From Krasilnikovozyma curviuscula (Eukaryota; Basidiomycota; Tremellomycetes; Cystofilobasidiales; Mrakiaceae), in NCBI GenBank assembly GCA_014825775.1, contig MVAQ01000154.1:1-52627 (forward strand): DNA of 52,627 nt, written 5' to 3'. Below, piece by piece: positions 35,238 through 47,997 of this stretch (position 1 is its first letter; the number at the start of each line of letters is the position of its first letter). The notes beneath the pieces are model-generated. The model searched no databases and was not told the DNA's origin. It was given only the letters and a program-made list of their open reading frames with translations. A program made the position numbers and the translations under genes.

Positions 35238-36094
35238 AGAAGCAGTCCCTACTGTCAAACTTGCCCGACATTTTTATGCCCACTTTCGCATCCACTTCCA
35301 CCTATACGACCCAAAAATGACACGACAACGCACCGAATCAGAGTTGCTCGGAATTCGATTCTCCATCTGGCCAGCTCATCACTTGCATCACAAGCACTCA
35401 CTCGCCGCACACGGCTCTCACGACTCTCCCAACACTACCGTAAAAGTACCATTATTCCATATATCGATAATACCCTCACAACTGCCACCATAATTACTGC
35501 ACGACGAGGTCACTGTACTCTCCGACCTTTGACCCGCTACTCCCCTTCTTACACTGCGACCCTAGTCAACCCCTCACGATTTTCAACGACTACCTATTTT
35601 CATTTCTGATCCATCTCGTAACGCCTTCATCGTCCTGTAGATGAATCATAGCCCATAGCCTAACCATCATCTTTCTCGTTTCACCTATTGGCTTTTAGGC
35701 AAGCGCTTGAAGACTTTGAGTTTCGCTTGCCAGCATCAAGTCCGGATACGCGTACCAAGAAGAATGTTATCAGATTACAGAGTGCCGATACGCTAAGTAG
35801 AAAGTGAACATGCTAGAAATGAAGAGACTGGCAAAAAAGAGTTTCAGAACGATCGAAATTGCATTAGAGAGAAAAAGTCATGAAGCATGAAAAACGTCGA
35901 ACAGGTCACCGATAGAGGTATGAAGTGTATGACAGATAGCGAGAAGTGAAACGCTAGGGAATGTGTGCTAAAGGTATCTGGTTGAATATAGAGTATGAGA
36001 ATGACAGAGGTTGGTTTGGCGCAAAACGAAGAAACAGGTCGAGTGATGTGCTATTTCGAAAGGAAAGGAAGAGATGTTCTCAAGACGGAAGATG
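35238..36094. other. Gene-free convergent region
   Basis: 3' flanks of the Rho gene and the KIN4-like kinase gene. No ORF or repeat worth listing. Confidence 0.6.
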
Positions 36095-39000
36095 CTACTC
36101 CAGCTTGCAGGTGCTGTAAGAAAAAAAGAGCAACATTCAGTGAAGAGATCACAGCAAACGTCCACGACGAGTATACTAACCTGATTGCTGACTTATAAAT
36201 TTGAGCGTATGTCCAAAGAGGACCCTTCAGTCGCTTAAAGTCGACAGAGTACAGTCCAGGTAGATTCTTGAGTCGCGTAATCTCAACCGAAAACCTAACT
36301 TCATCGCCTGAATCGTCCGGCGACAAGGTCTTGGTGAAGTTGGGATTGACATTTTCTCCTCCATTTACGGAAAGCGATGGCGAGCCGATATCTATTGGAG
36401 ATTGAACTACATCTGGATTTGTAGTTGGGGAAGCTGCTCTTGAATTGGCGCCACCGTAAGAAGAGCCGCGACGCATGATGCCCTTGAGACTAGATGAGAG
36501 CAGGTTTCCAGACGGAGAAGTTGGAAGAGGAAGACCTCTTTTATCGGTCTGTCAAAGGAAAACGAAGAATACAGGTCAGAAAACTGGCACATCGTTATTA
36601 GAAGATGTATACTTACATTATGAGCACTCGCGTTGCCCATGAGCGAGAATCCAGTCATTGAGCTTCCGGAGACGGAATTCGTCAATCCCAGGCCAATTCC
36701 AGCGCCAGCAGAAGGTCTTCGTTTTGTTCGGATACATTTCAGCTTGAATTCACTATCATGCTTGGCATCAATACCCATCTCCATCAAAATGGCAACGAGC
36801 TCATCCAGCACCACTGGAGGTGGACGAGAGGAGAGAGCCTCCTTATTCATGGCACCGTTGTGGTAACGAAGTCTCGTCTCAGAAAATTGGCTTGGAGTAC
36901 CTGCTGCAACTTGAGCGGCTGGTGACGGAGTTGGGGCTTTAGGCGGTGGCATTGCCAACGCATCAGCTGCAGCTCGGGTGGTCTTGGGAGCTGCTGCTCG
37001 GAAAGAGGATGGTGGAACACTGCTTGGGATGCTAACTACGACAGTGGGAGATGGTGCTACAGTTGTTGGCTGTGGCGGGACGACATTCTGAGATTTCCTC
37101 GACACTGCCAGAGGGATGGAAGAGCGAGTCTGCTCAGCTGGAATAGGAGGCATGGCGGTTGAGTCTCTCTTCTGACTCTTCCTCCTGAAGAAGTTCATGA
37201 CTTTCTGGGCAGCTCCATCATTCGAAGCGCTCGAGGTATCAGACCTGAAGCTACCCGACGCAGCCGTACCTGGGCGGCCATTGTTATCCAAGCTGGGCGT
37301 GTTAATACCAAAACTTGGTACCGCAGGTGAGGTATTGACAGATGCCGAGGGAGCCATGGAAAGCACACTGTCGACTCGCGAGCGTCGCTTGTTCTGAGCT
37401 TCTTGTCGTTCGCGAGCTCGCTTTGCCGAAGTTGACTCGATGATAACGCTGTTCGTTGCATTGGTCTTCAAAGCGCGAGATGATGAGCTACCAAAAAATA
37501 TACGGTTAGTCAACTTCTTTTACCTTTCGAGACAGATGCAATATACACACCTCTTAAACGCGTCTCCTACGAGACCCAAAGTGTTTCTTCGACTTTTCTT
37601 CTCTTGCTTGGTGGCATCAGCATCAATGACCGACACTTTCGACGAAGAAGCTGAAGGAGGAATTCCCTGATCGTTCGAGTTGGAAATGTTATTGAGAACG
37701 GACGTCGTGCTGGAATTTCCTGTCATCAAGCGACCCAAACCAAACTTGTCCATCGATATTCGGTTTCTCGACTTGCTTTTCTGAACAGCAGCGGCTGATG
37801 GACCTTTCGAAGGGGGCAGAGGTGCGGGTGCAGGTGATGATCGTAAAGGTTGTGTTGTAATTGGAGGTGGGATCGAAGAGACGATGGTCCCTTTCGGAGT
37901 TTCTGGCGGCGATACTGGTGCGTGAGGTTGGACGACTGTAGCTCTGGGAGTGTTGACATCTGGCAGAGACACATTTTCTTGCTTCGGTGTGGATGGTCGG
38001 ACGCTGGAAGGGGCTGGAGTAGGCAAGCCAGAGACGTTATGCTGAAACTCGTTTGAGAAGGATGGAGAGGACATATCCACGTCCTCCTGTGTAAGAGAAG
38101 GAGAGGAGCCACCAATTGAAGGACTTTCGGAAGGACGACTGAAGTTGGTATTGTTGACTTGTAAAGGAAATGCGGTGGTGACGGCAGCAAAAGGCTCCGC
38201 CGATGGCTTGGGTGAAGACGAGACAAGAGATGGATTGGTTGATGCTGGAGAAGAGGAAGTGGATTGATCGTACTCGATTTGGATGGTGTGACGTTGCCTG
38301 GTAGAGCCGCTTGGTCGTTTGGAAGAAGGAACTGCAACAGGTGCAGGTGCGGCAATGACTAGTGAAGCATGATCGATGCTGGAGCGCGAGTCTCCACCTT
38401 TCGTTGAATCACTGGCGTCAGTCCATGACATCCTCTGAGTATCCATAGCGAACGGATCAGCATTATCCAGCTGAGACTTTGGAAGTGGTGCTGATGTTGC
38501 TTGAGGGGCAAGGTCGGTTGTGGGAGGCGCGAGCAACCCAGATATTTCAGAGGTAGCACTGCCATCGCCAAAGTGAGGAATCATCGTCGTACTTGGCAAA
38601 GCACTCTGATGACGCTGTTGTTTCACCCTCGCAACTTCACTTCCAGCGCCAAGATAGCCTGCTGTGCCCGGTCGTGTGCTTCCCCCTCTCGACAACGCGG
38701 GAGGAGCTTCGCCTCTTTGGGCACGCAACCTCGCTTGCATTTCCCTCCTCGACGCTAGCCTCTTGTGCTGTTGTTCTTTCTGAGCAATCTCTTCCAGATC
38801 CTCCACGCTTCGGTCAAACAGCGACGAATAATTTCTCAGCCAGCTGTGGCTCATGATCTCCTCCAAGGTGCATCGCTCCACTGGGTCGGGAATAAGCATC
38901 CTGTTGAGCAAATCACGAGCTTCGCCAGATATATAGTCTGGGAACTGGAGTCGGGTGTTGATGATGTATCGGTAGAGCAGGTTGATATTGTCGCCATCTG

Positions 39001-40362
39001 GGTTCTGAGGGTCGTCGTCGAAGGGTAAGTAACCTGATAGCATGGCGTACAGGATGACACCGCACGACCAAATATCAACCGCAGATCCGACGTAGAGTCC
39101 TTCCGAAATTACCAGTTCAGGTGCGGCATAGCACGGCGAACCACACGAAGTCGCCATCAGGTCATCCTTGTCGTGCGCGAATTTGTTGGCGAATCCAAAG
39201 TCAGTGATGATGACATTCCTGTGCTTATCCAGGAGGAGATTTTCAAGCTTGAGATCTCGATGGACGATATGCTTCTGGTGGAGATAGTGGACGCCGGAAA
39301 TGAGTTGAGCAAAGAGCTTTTGAGCATCCTTTTCCTTGAGATACCGATGAGCCAGGATATGGTCGAAGAGTTCGCCACCTTTCAACAAGAACAAGAATAG
39401 GAAAGTCATAGTCAGAATGTGTTACAAAGAGCATCTTCAGTGGACTGCGGGTAAACTGCCTGAGTGGCGGTTGAAGAAAGGTGACACACCATTCGCAAAC
39501 TCTAGAATGATGCCAATGTATTTCTCCGTCTCAATTACGTCGAACAACCTCACGATATTTGGGTGCTTTACGGCCTAGTTTTCAAAAAATGTCAAACGAA
39601 AAAAGGAGTCAGTAGATAAAAAAAAATAGAGTTTCAGATTTCAGGGGCTAGCTGAAAACCGTAACACTCGCGCGTCGATTTTGGCAGGGGACAGGCGTTA
39701 AAATTCAGTAGGAATCGTACCTTCAGAACCTCAATCTCCCTCTCGACCTTGCTCATTCTGACTTCGCTATCCAGATTCCCTCTTCTAATAAGCTTGACAG
39801 CGACCTCTTCCCCATACTCGACGTGCACTCCCAGCTTGACTTTACCAAACTCTCCCTCGCCGAGCGTTTGGAGCAGGATATATGGCCCGAAGTGAACGAG
39901 AGCACGGCGAGGGTGGGCTTGTTGGTAGAGTGCTACTGTCGGGTGGATGGACGCATCTGGCCCGACGACGTGAGGTGGGGAGTTGTTGGGCTTCGACGAG
40001 GGATTGTGTGATTGACGTTTGCGACTGACCGCGGTTGGAATTTGGCTCGACGCCGCCGGGTATGACTGCTGCTGCGGGTGCTGACCAAAGCTTGGAGACG
40101 TGGGTGAGGGAGTAGGCTGGACAGAGATGGGTCGTGCTCGATTCGGGTTCTGAGGTGGGATTTCAGGTGGTAGTTGCTGTTGTTGGCCAATCGATAGGAG
40201 AGCTTGTTGGCCAGGTGACAGTAGCTGCTGATGGTTTGGGGATGAAGGTGGTGGTGTTGGATATCCTGAGGCTGAGTGGGGAGGATATACCACGAAGGGA
40301 TCGTACTGTTGCGGTCTGCCTCCAAATGGTGGTGGTGTGCGCGACGACGACGTGGTGGACAT
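36095..40362 (-). CDS. KIN4/FRK1-like serine/threonine protein kinase (CAMKL) with KA1 end
   Basis: Exons on minus: 40362-39721, 39574-39490, 39378-37551, 37487-36617, 36548-36181, 36113-36095; 1270 residues. Residues 1-155 are Pro/Gln/Ser-rich. The kinase domain starts at about 158 ([21 protein letters not shown]), with catalytic Lys190, HRDLKLEN at 282-289, DFG at 302-304, and APE intact, so it should be active. The stretch [21 protein letters not shown] is typical of Kin4/Frk1 kinases, which act at the cortex and spindle pole in the yeast spindle-position checkpoint. Ser/Pro-rich linkers follow. A KA1-like membrane-binding domain ([25 protein letters not shown]) closes the protein. The last exon is only 19 nt (S-TCKLE). 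An ATG at 40362 is the first in frame. Confidence 0.92.
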
Positions 40363-42224
40363 ATTGAAATTATAAAACAAAAGCTCCGGCCCTCAAGAGA
40401 CTGTTGGGAGGCACACTTCTACTGCTGTTCGTACAAGGACACGAAAACAGAGTTCGTTTGATCCAGGTTGGCCGTCAAACGAGAGAATGGAAAGAACCAG
40501 TTTGGCAGAGCAGGTTTTTCGAGTACGAGTCATTCGAGTACGATACCGACGTGGGTGAAAGACAAACATGCGAGTTAGTTCAATCCAAACAAGATAAGAC
40601 AGGAGCAGGAGGTCCGAATCGTAGTGGAAGGTCATCGGTCCAGGCTGTAGCAATGAAAAAAACCTTCGACTGACGAAACAAAGGAGTAGCCTCGAGAGCG
40701 ACCAATCCTGCTTCAATACCAGCTGCAGTATCTATACTGGGATCTTGTTGCTCTGTATCTACATCTACACCCATTGTACGCAGCTGGAAGCACCTCGAGA
40801 TGAAGGAATCCGCTCCAAGTTGGGCGAGCGAGCAGTGACACATGAAGAAACGTGAACCTCTAACTAACCTTTGTCAGGTCCACAAACGACCTACCGTCAC
40901 CTCACACGACTAGTTTCACCACAGTCTTCTTCTACAGGATGGTCGGATGGACGCTGGACGCTGGCGTTAGAGGGTGGATGATGGAATCTTTCGGGAAAAA
41001 GGGGGTCCAAGTGGTGGGACAAGAGGGGAGAAGGTGTAATGCTATGCTTGGTCTCTGATATGCTGTTTGACTGGGTATAGTTTCCTACAGCTGAATCCTG
41101 CTGGTCGGTTTAGTTACCAAGTGTTGGTGACCGTCTGATGGTGGTTGGGATGCAAAGGTGACTTGAAATTACGAAGGGACGAGCTGCGTCGCGTCGAAAT
41201 CAAGGTTCATTTACAGCCCTTAGTCTAATTCCCAGCCCTTGTTTCTTTTCAGTGAGTTAAGATTTGAACTTGGTGAGATTTCTCTACAGCATCTCTGTAT
41301 CGTTATGTTCCCATCTCTCCTTTTGCTTGCTTCCCCTTACGCCCATTGAATATCTCCTCTGTTTTGGCGCCACCGTCACAGCGATCAGACGTGCAGCGCG
41401 TCCCGCTCTGAGACGGTGGTTTCAGGCTCGCTGTCTTATTCCAAGGGTCGCTCGGGACGAACCTAAAGGAGATCCTTCCCTAATGCCTAATGCAGAAGGA
41501 GGTTGCTTCCTCTCTGCCTCTCCTTGAGGCTCATGTAACGCATCTCACACCTTCCTGCTTCCTTGACCCTAACTCTTGTTCCGACGATACTTCACCACAG
41601 AGGAATTATCTTTTAGCCCCAAAAGCTTTATTTCTTCCATGGCACAATTGAAGAGGAATTGCATTGTATACAGAAACGAGGCTGTTTTTCCGGGACATGC
41701 AAAAACGCCCAAACCAAAAAAAAAAACTGGGGCGAACCCTTGCTAGTTACTCCATGGTACCCTTTCTTCTTTTTCCTCTGTCGACGCCGTCATCTAGCAC
41801 TCCATTCCCTTCGAACATTCACAGCGCCGGTATAGGAAAGGTGACAGATAACCTCTTACTTGTTGACGTGATGTCGAGCGATCTAACGTGTTGGCGACGA
41901 TCGTAGATTAATCCGGACAGGTCTGAAACATTTCTCACAAGGTCACCATTGTGACTGTATTGAGTAATTCTTTGGAAGGATGGGAGTTTTGAAGAAAATT
42001 ATCTAGGTCAATATCAGTGCTGACGAGGAGTGAACAAGGCAGTTAGTCCCATAGAAGTATGGATTTCTTAGCGCGCCTCGCAGTGCGCGCTGCAAACATC
42101 TAGACGAAATGCTTCGTTGAGAGGTACAACACATAACAAAAATAGCACCTCATCGCTCCTGTTTCCCTCCTTCTCCTCTCTCACTAACAACCTCTCATCT
42201 CATCAACAAAGAAATGCTCCCGCA
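40363..42224. other. Long gene-free stretch (1.86 kb)
   Basis: Upstream of the KIN4-like gene and downstream of the PP4 subunit gene, both minus strand. This is the longest gap in the window. Several short frames on both strands lack an ATG or any domain. A long promoter/leader for the kinase or an unannotated non-coding RNA are both possible; sequence alone does not decide. Confidence 0.5.
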
Positions 42225-44003
42225 TCACCTCTCACCATCTTCCTTTTTTTCCTCGTCGCCTCCGTCAATATTCATCGCCGTAGCTGTCACCAAAGACGAT
42301 GTTGTCACCAGCCCATCGGCTTCGAGTCGAAAGGGGTCCGGCGTAGGGCTGATACTCCTCACAAACTTGTCCCTCAAACCCTTCTCCGACGGCTTGAGGC
42401 GAACACTGCGTTCTTCGAGCGGCACAGCACCTGTCCCGTTCACTGGGGCCGTCGCCATCGTTGAGGGTAGAGCCTGGGGTGAGAGCGTCGTGGTGGATGA
42501 GAGTGACACGGGGTGGGCAGCAATCAGGTGAGGGGTGCCGCCACCTTCCTCATTCGACGCCGGGCTGGTCGTTGTCGTAGGTGAGGTGCTCCCACCAATG
42601 AGTTGGTTGGATGGGATTGGTCCGGCATCGAGCTCATCAACCCTCATCTTGTCTGTATCCTGCCTGGTTGTGCCTTCTGACAGAGGAGTTGAGCCAAAGG
42701 GAGAGATACTGCTACTGGCGGTAGAGGAAGGGCTGATGTTCAATGGCGCAACGAGAGGTTGCTGGAGTATTGTTGGATCAGATTGAAGAGTTTCATCTGT
42801 TAGTAACATGGGGCTCATGGCGACATCATCTTCTTCAATCCCGTCGTCGAATCGCTTCAAGAAGGGTATGGGGGAAAACAAGGGCGTATTTTGCATCGAG
42901 TGGATTTTAGCCTCCCAGTCTGGATCTCTATAGGATACTGATGTTGATGTTTTTGTGATGCTGCTGTTGGTTGAGGTAGAATTGTTGTACGAATCGTAAG
43001 GCGACGTGACGAGGATGACTCGTTCGATTGCTCGAAGATACTTTCCTACAGATGTATAGTGAGTGGTTGGACATCGCGCAAGTTCACATATTCGTTGGAT
43101 TGTGAAAGGTGGGTTGCTGTATTTATAGATACGGTAAGTTTGTTGGTCGTCGATTATGGCTTTTAAAAAAAAGCCGACGCTCACCTATTGAACTCGTCCA
43201 GCAGCTTGAACACTCGCTCTTCCATAACTTTTGCTTCATCCTCATTCATCCAGCTCTGCCTCGTCTTACCCCCAATCATATCGGGAGGTCCAAGTCCCCC
43301 AGCACCGTCTAAACTCGCCTTCATTTCACTGAGTGTCATCCTTGGAGGTGGTGGTCTAGAAGGAGGATAGATAACCAGCCCACCATGCGTCGATGGCCGG
43401 TCTTTTTCGGGATCAATAGCCGTCTTTGGCAAATCGGCCAGAGGTAAGACTGGAGTGTGTGGTGGTTTGATATGACTAACGGGTGGAGCTGAATCTACTG
43501 TTGCTGCAACTGGTGTCGATGTCAACGAGGCTGCGTCTGATGAGGAAGAGGCTGATGGGAAATGGGTTGAGGAATGAGAGGTAATGGAAGCTGTTGATGA
43601 CGATGCGTTGATTGCCGCTGTTGCTGAGGCATCGTGAGATTTGCTCATCAACGACGGAGGAGGGGACGCCAGGTACAACAAGATATTGCAACGGATCTTG
43701 TGCTTAATCATGTCTCTCAGAATTGTCCATTCCGAGCTGAAAAGGAGGACAAATCACCATGTAAAAAAACGCCGTCAGAAGAATACTGTTGCGTCGAAGG
43801 CACGTCAAGACTTACTCTACTACGTTCGTAGTAGCTATCTGTTCCAGCAGAGCATCATATCCTGTATCCAGTGAGCAGAAATACCACGCCCAATCGATGC
43901 GAATCAGCTACGCAAACTAAGCTAGAGCACGTACGAGCATCAAAGGAGACTCACCGTGATCCCATTCAAAGTCCTCTGAGATGCCATTTACTGTGTTTGC
44001 CAT
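42225..44003 (-). CDS. Protein phosphatase 4 regulatory subunit 2 (PPP4R2/Psy4-like)
   Basis: Regulatory subunit of the PP4 complex, which in other organisms reverses DNA-damage phosphorylation. Exons on minus: 44003-43955, 43861-43816, 43736-43185, 43116-42225; 512 residues. The N-terminal part has SEWTILRDMIKHKIRCNILLYL. The conserved family core NPPFTIQRICELARCPTTHYTSVGKYLRAIERVILVTS starts at the exon 3-4 junction. The two halves of the conserved domain are separated by a Ser/Pro-rich insert of about 130 residues, and the C-terminal 230 residues are low-complexity Ser/Thr/Pro. The start is 249 nt from the divergent K+ channel gene, so the two probably share a promoter region. Confidence 0.9.
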
Positions 44004-44252
44004 CCTACACCAACAAAGACCAGTCGCAGCATCCAATGTTGCGGTGTTTTTGGGCTCTTCTTTTTGTTTTTCCTTGCCCTGATATGAAGGCGAAGGCGGT
44101 GGTGGTGACAAGCAAACGAGAGGAAGTGCAATTGAACGCCCAAGACTTCAAAAAATCTCATTCAACACTCAGAATTTTTCTTCGGTAGTTCATAATCCCA
44201 TTCAACTCTTGCTTTGTCGCTAGTCGAGGTGGGCTCGAAAATACAGAGACCA

Positions 44253-46444
44253 ATGGCTGAAGACCATTTACCTCCCTCGCGTTCCTGGTCGTCCCTTCAA
44301 GCTGCAGAATCCTACGAACTCAACTCCCCACCACAGAGAATAGTGAGAGAAGATCGGTTCTGCTTGCTCTGACACTATGGGGTCCTGACATATCTCCTTT
44401 ACACTTTGTTCAGGTTCGCCCTCGTCAGGTTTCCTTCTCATCCTCGACGCTCCTCTTCGATGCCCATGGAAACAGCAACGCACATGGAGAGGCAGGATTA
44501 TCGTCTCCCATACCTATCAGAACTCGAGACTTAAATAATTTCACCGTGGAAGATATACCTCAGTCGACAAGAGCCGCACTGTCGTCGTCTGTGCTTCATG
44601 GTCTAGGTGCTGAAGACGACAACACTTGGGAGATCGCCAGAGGTATGAAGAGTCGATGGAGAAAGAGGCTATATCTTTTGATGGAGGAGCCCACGTATAG
44701 TCCTGAGGTTGGTAGTCACCTTACCTTCAAGGACACATCAGCGTTATGTAGTACAAGACCACTCACGTTCAAACGGGTTTTCTCAGGCACTGGTGATACA
44801 TGGTCTTTCAACGGGCCTTATACTCTTTAGGTTTGCATTATTCTTTAATATTCTAGCTTCTTCTTGGTCTCTATTCGTCAGGACCCTGACACTTTCCGAC
44901 TTTCTGCCCGATGTAAACAGTGCGCTCCTCACAATCCTGTCAACATTACCTGGATACCATACAGTTCCCTCACTAAGTAGGATACTATTTGGGCTGGATA
45001 CTACAGTGGTGGTCCTCTTCACATTCGAATACCTGGCTCGAGTAAGCCATGTCAAAGGTTCCTTTACAAGTTGCGCAAGGCAAACTGATATCAACTTTTC
45101 TCTTCTTGAATTCTCTTGAATTAATCAGCTCATAGCACATGCAGATTCCTGGATAATGTTGTGGGACCATGCAACAACGTTTTTCTCCATCATTGATCTC
45201 CTGGCAATTTTCCCATTCTACCTGGAAGTCATCTTCAAAGCGGATACAGTGAGTCTTCAATTCACTTAGACATCTTACTTCCTGGGCTTACTGACAAGTC
45301 ATCCCTTCTTCTCTTACGGGATAGTCTGTCTTGTTTAGGTTCTCAATTTTGAGAACGTTTCGTCTTCTGAGAGTCTTTAAAGCGTTCCGATACTCAAACA
45401 CCGTCATCCTCACCATCGAAGTGATGAGAATCGCGATTAAGCTGTCACAAGACGCACTGTTGGCTCTTGGATTTTTCATTCTCATGGTACTGGTGAGTTC
45501 TTCCGTGTTTAGTCTCGTGGTACTCGTTTCCTGGTCGCTAAATACTCTTTTGATATTCAGATCATCTTTAGTACGCTTGTATACTTTGCTGAGAGAGGGA
45601 GCTGGGACGACACATTGCAGACGTTCGTTGACGCTGATGGAGATCCAAGTAACTTTGGTAGTATTCCAGCAGCTGCTTGGTTTGGTGCGTGGCCTTCACG
45701 ACTAAAAATATACAGACGGCAAAGCTGACGTAACTTCAACCTTTATTATTCTAGTTCTTGTCACCATCACGACTGTTGGTTATGGAGAAATTACTCCAAG
45801 AAGTACCCTTGGAAGGCTCGTCACTGTTCCTCTGCTCGTATTCGGCTTGTTGCTCATTGCGCTGCCGTCGTTCGTGCTGGGAAGAAATTTCGCTTCCGTG
45901 TGGGATGTGGGTTCTTTCTCCAACACATCTATCTTTGGTAAACTTTTCCTAACCCTCTTATGTCGACCACTGACTGTAACAGGCCCTGCGACAGTATAAC
46001 GCTGAACAAGCTGCAGCTTCTGAACATCTCCCGGTCGACGAATCAACAGATCATCTAAGTCCCAGAGAATCTTCTTACTTCCCAACGCAGCGAGCACGAA
46101 GTCCGATTCAACCCCTTCCCATCAACCCAATGACTTCCCCCGACGCGAGCACGACGACGAAGACCTTCCGCGCGTCGTCGATGGTACCCCAGCAGCAAGG
46201 AAGCAGCATTGGCGGCGGCAGTGGTGTAAACAGAGACGGTGGTTCGAGCCAGCAGGATTTGTCAAATTTCAAGCTGGCGAAGAATCAGGAGGCATTGAGT
46301 GTGCAGATTGATGGGTTGAGGGAGATCGTCGAGAGGCAGGCAAAGATGATTGAGGTGTTGTTGCAGAACAAGGTGGGTAATGATAGGGAAGCTTATAGCT
46401 CAAGTCGCGATTTTGGTTTGGGGATAAATCAGAACCATTCGTGA
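44253..46444 (+). CDS. Voltage-gated potassium channel (six-transmembrane, Kv-like)
   Basis: Eight exons: 44253-44342, 44414-44707, 44787-45041, 45129-45248, 45325-45492, 45561-45684, 45755-45906, 45983-46444; 554 residues. After a cytosolic N-terminus of about 128 residues come S1-S3, then an S4 sensor with basic residues at every third position (R263, R266, R269, K272, R275). The pore follows, with selectivity filter TVGYG at 357-361 and S6 (LVFGLLLIALPSFVLGRNF). The C-terminal 150 residues carry a Gln/Ser/Gly-rich linker and a predicted coiled coil (LSVQIDGLREIVERQAKMIEVLLQ) that could drive tetramerisation. Predicted location is the plasma or vacuolar membrane. The most uncertain junctions are the exon 2 donor GTTGGT and the exon 6 donor GTGCGT; both restore expected sequence. 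Confidence 0.92.
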
Positions 46445-46622
46445 TAGTTGAACATGACATACACGTTACACGTAAACGATTTCTCCTCAAAAATCCTTGA
46501 CACAGAGCGACTTTCTAAATGCTTGCAATCTAGAGCAGAGGGTCTTTACGCCAGGATTTTTGACAACAGGATGTTTGTTGAAAATTGGAGACTCTAGTAC
46601 CAAGTACTAATAATTATCGAGA

Positions 46623-47670
46623 CTACTCTTCTTGTCCCCCCTCAGCGTCCTCTTCCAGAGCTTTTCTCTCTCTCCGCCTACGCCGAGAAGAAGAGGATTA
46701 GTAAAAGGCACTCAAATCAAGCACAGGAAGTTATGAGAAGCGCACCTCTTCACATCCCAGTTGTAGACTCGAGCGGTGTTGACTTCCATGACTGTGATCT
46801 GTTCCTTAAGGAACTCAGCATCTTCGACGTTGTTGCTCAAGCTCAACTCTGCTGCTTCCAGTTTCGTCGTCAGGAGCTCAACTGCTTCTGCTAAAGGGTA
46901 AGAAAGCATTGTGTTTGCCTTGAAGAAGAACAAGAAACGTCAGCGTGCAGCTGGCAATATGGTTCGCAGTAGATGGTAAAATGAACTTACTCCAAGCCAT
47001 AGATAAACTTCACCAGTCTCTTCCACCTGTGCTTCAGCATACAGCGTCTCATTAAGCTCAAACAACGTCTTTATGGGTTGGTCCTTCTTTTCATCGTCTT
47101 CATCCTCCAAGTCGTCTTCCAAATCATCCTCGTCTCCAGCAGGGGCCTTTCCTGTTTTTTTATCCTATGGAATAGAATAAATCTCATAGTCAGAATGACT
47201 AAGGAAGTAAGCTGGCTCGGAGGTTATGGTGAAGCTCACCTGTCGTGCTTTCAAATGCTGAACGACCGACAGCGTCTTCCTAATGTCAGGAATTTTCTCC
47301 TCTAAACCCCTCTTACGCTGCTGAAGGTTCAGCTCCATATATCGATATTTTCTGTCATTTCAGAGTCCACAAAAGATCAATTGATCAGTTCCTGAAGCGA
47401 CAAGCTAGCAAAGCGCGTAAAGAGTATGCAAAGAAAAAGTGAATACTCACGCAGACATCTCTTCGAACTTCCTCAGAGTGTTTTCAACATTACCATCTGG
47501 ACCTCCGACATGTTCCTGAACATCAGCCTGGAGACGTAAGACGTTATATTAGCTATACCCTTCAAATGAGCGAAAGAACAGCAGGCAATACGTACGATGA
47601 AAGGAGCAGCTGGGATTCCTCGTGGGTTTGAGACGATATCTTTCGAGCTGGAAGGAGTTGAGCTTGACAT
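46623..47670 (-). CDS. PFD3: Prefoldin subunit 3 (VBP1/Pac10-like)
   Basis: Alpha-class subunit of the hexameric prefoldin (GimC) chaperone that hands unfolded actin and tubulin to the CCT chaperonin in the cytosol. Exons on minus: 47670-47596, 47527-47451, 47351-47240, 47164-46991, 46918-46746, 46677-46623; 221 residues. Seen features are NPRGIPAAPFI at the start, the first coiled coil (LRKFEEMSAKYRYMELNLQQRKRGLEEKIPDI), ETLYAEAQVEETGEVYLWLGANTMLSYPLAEAVELL, and the second coiled coil ending in ARVYNWDVKRRR. An acidic insert of about 20 residues (GDEDDLEDDLEDEDDEKK) sits before the beta hairpin. An in-frame ATG about 28 codons upstream is possible but less likely. The gene is convergent with the K+ channel, 178 nt apart. 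Confidence 0.93.
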
Positions 47671-47997
47671 TGGTTTGAAGTCAGTACTGATTTTTGGGAA
47701 GTTGGGCGTTGGGTCGAGCTCGCAGGGGGAAGCGCACTTTGATCGAGGAGTCATAGAATTCGATAACAAATATCTATACAACCAATGAAGTGTTCAAGTG
47801 ATATTTATAAAACAGCAGAAAGTGGATCTAGATTTCCAACGAGTAAAAGAATTAAAGCATGATTATGGTGATCGATTCGGATACGCGCAGGATGAGAGTG
47901 GTATCAAGTGCTTGAGGGAGGTCAAGAGTAACATAGGGGTAAAGTGATGTGGGTACGAGGTATGCAATAGAAGGGGCTCAAGGAAGAAACAACTCCT
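47671..47997. other. Gene-free stretch
   Basis: Between the prefoldin start and the stop of the phosphatase-like gene, both minus strand. No further gene seen; the prefoldin frame stays open for about 110 nt into it. Confidence 0.55.

Noticed and set aside
40404..40673. Plus-strand ORF antisense to the KIN4 leader
   Set aside because: No family, and it lies just ahead of the kinase start on the opposite strand.
41264..41527. Plus-strand open frame in the long gap
   Set aside because: Lacks an ATG near its start and has no domain.
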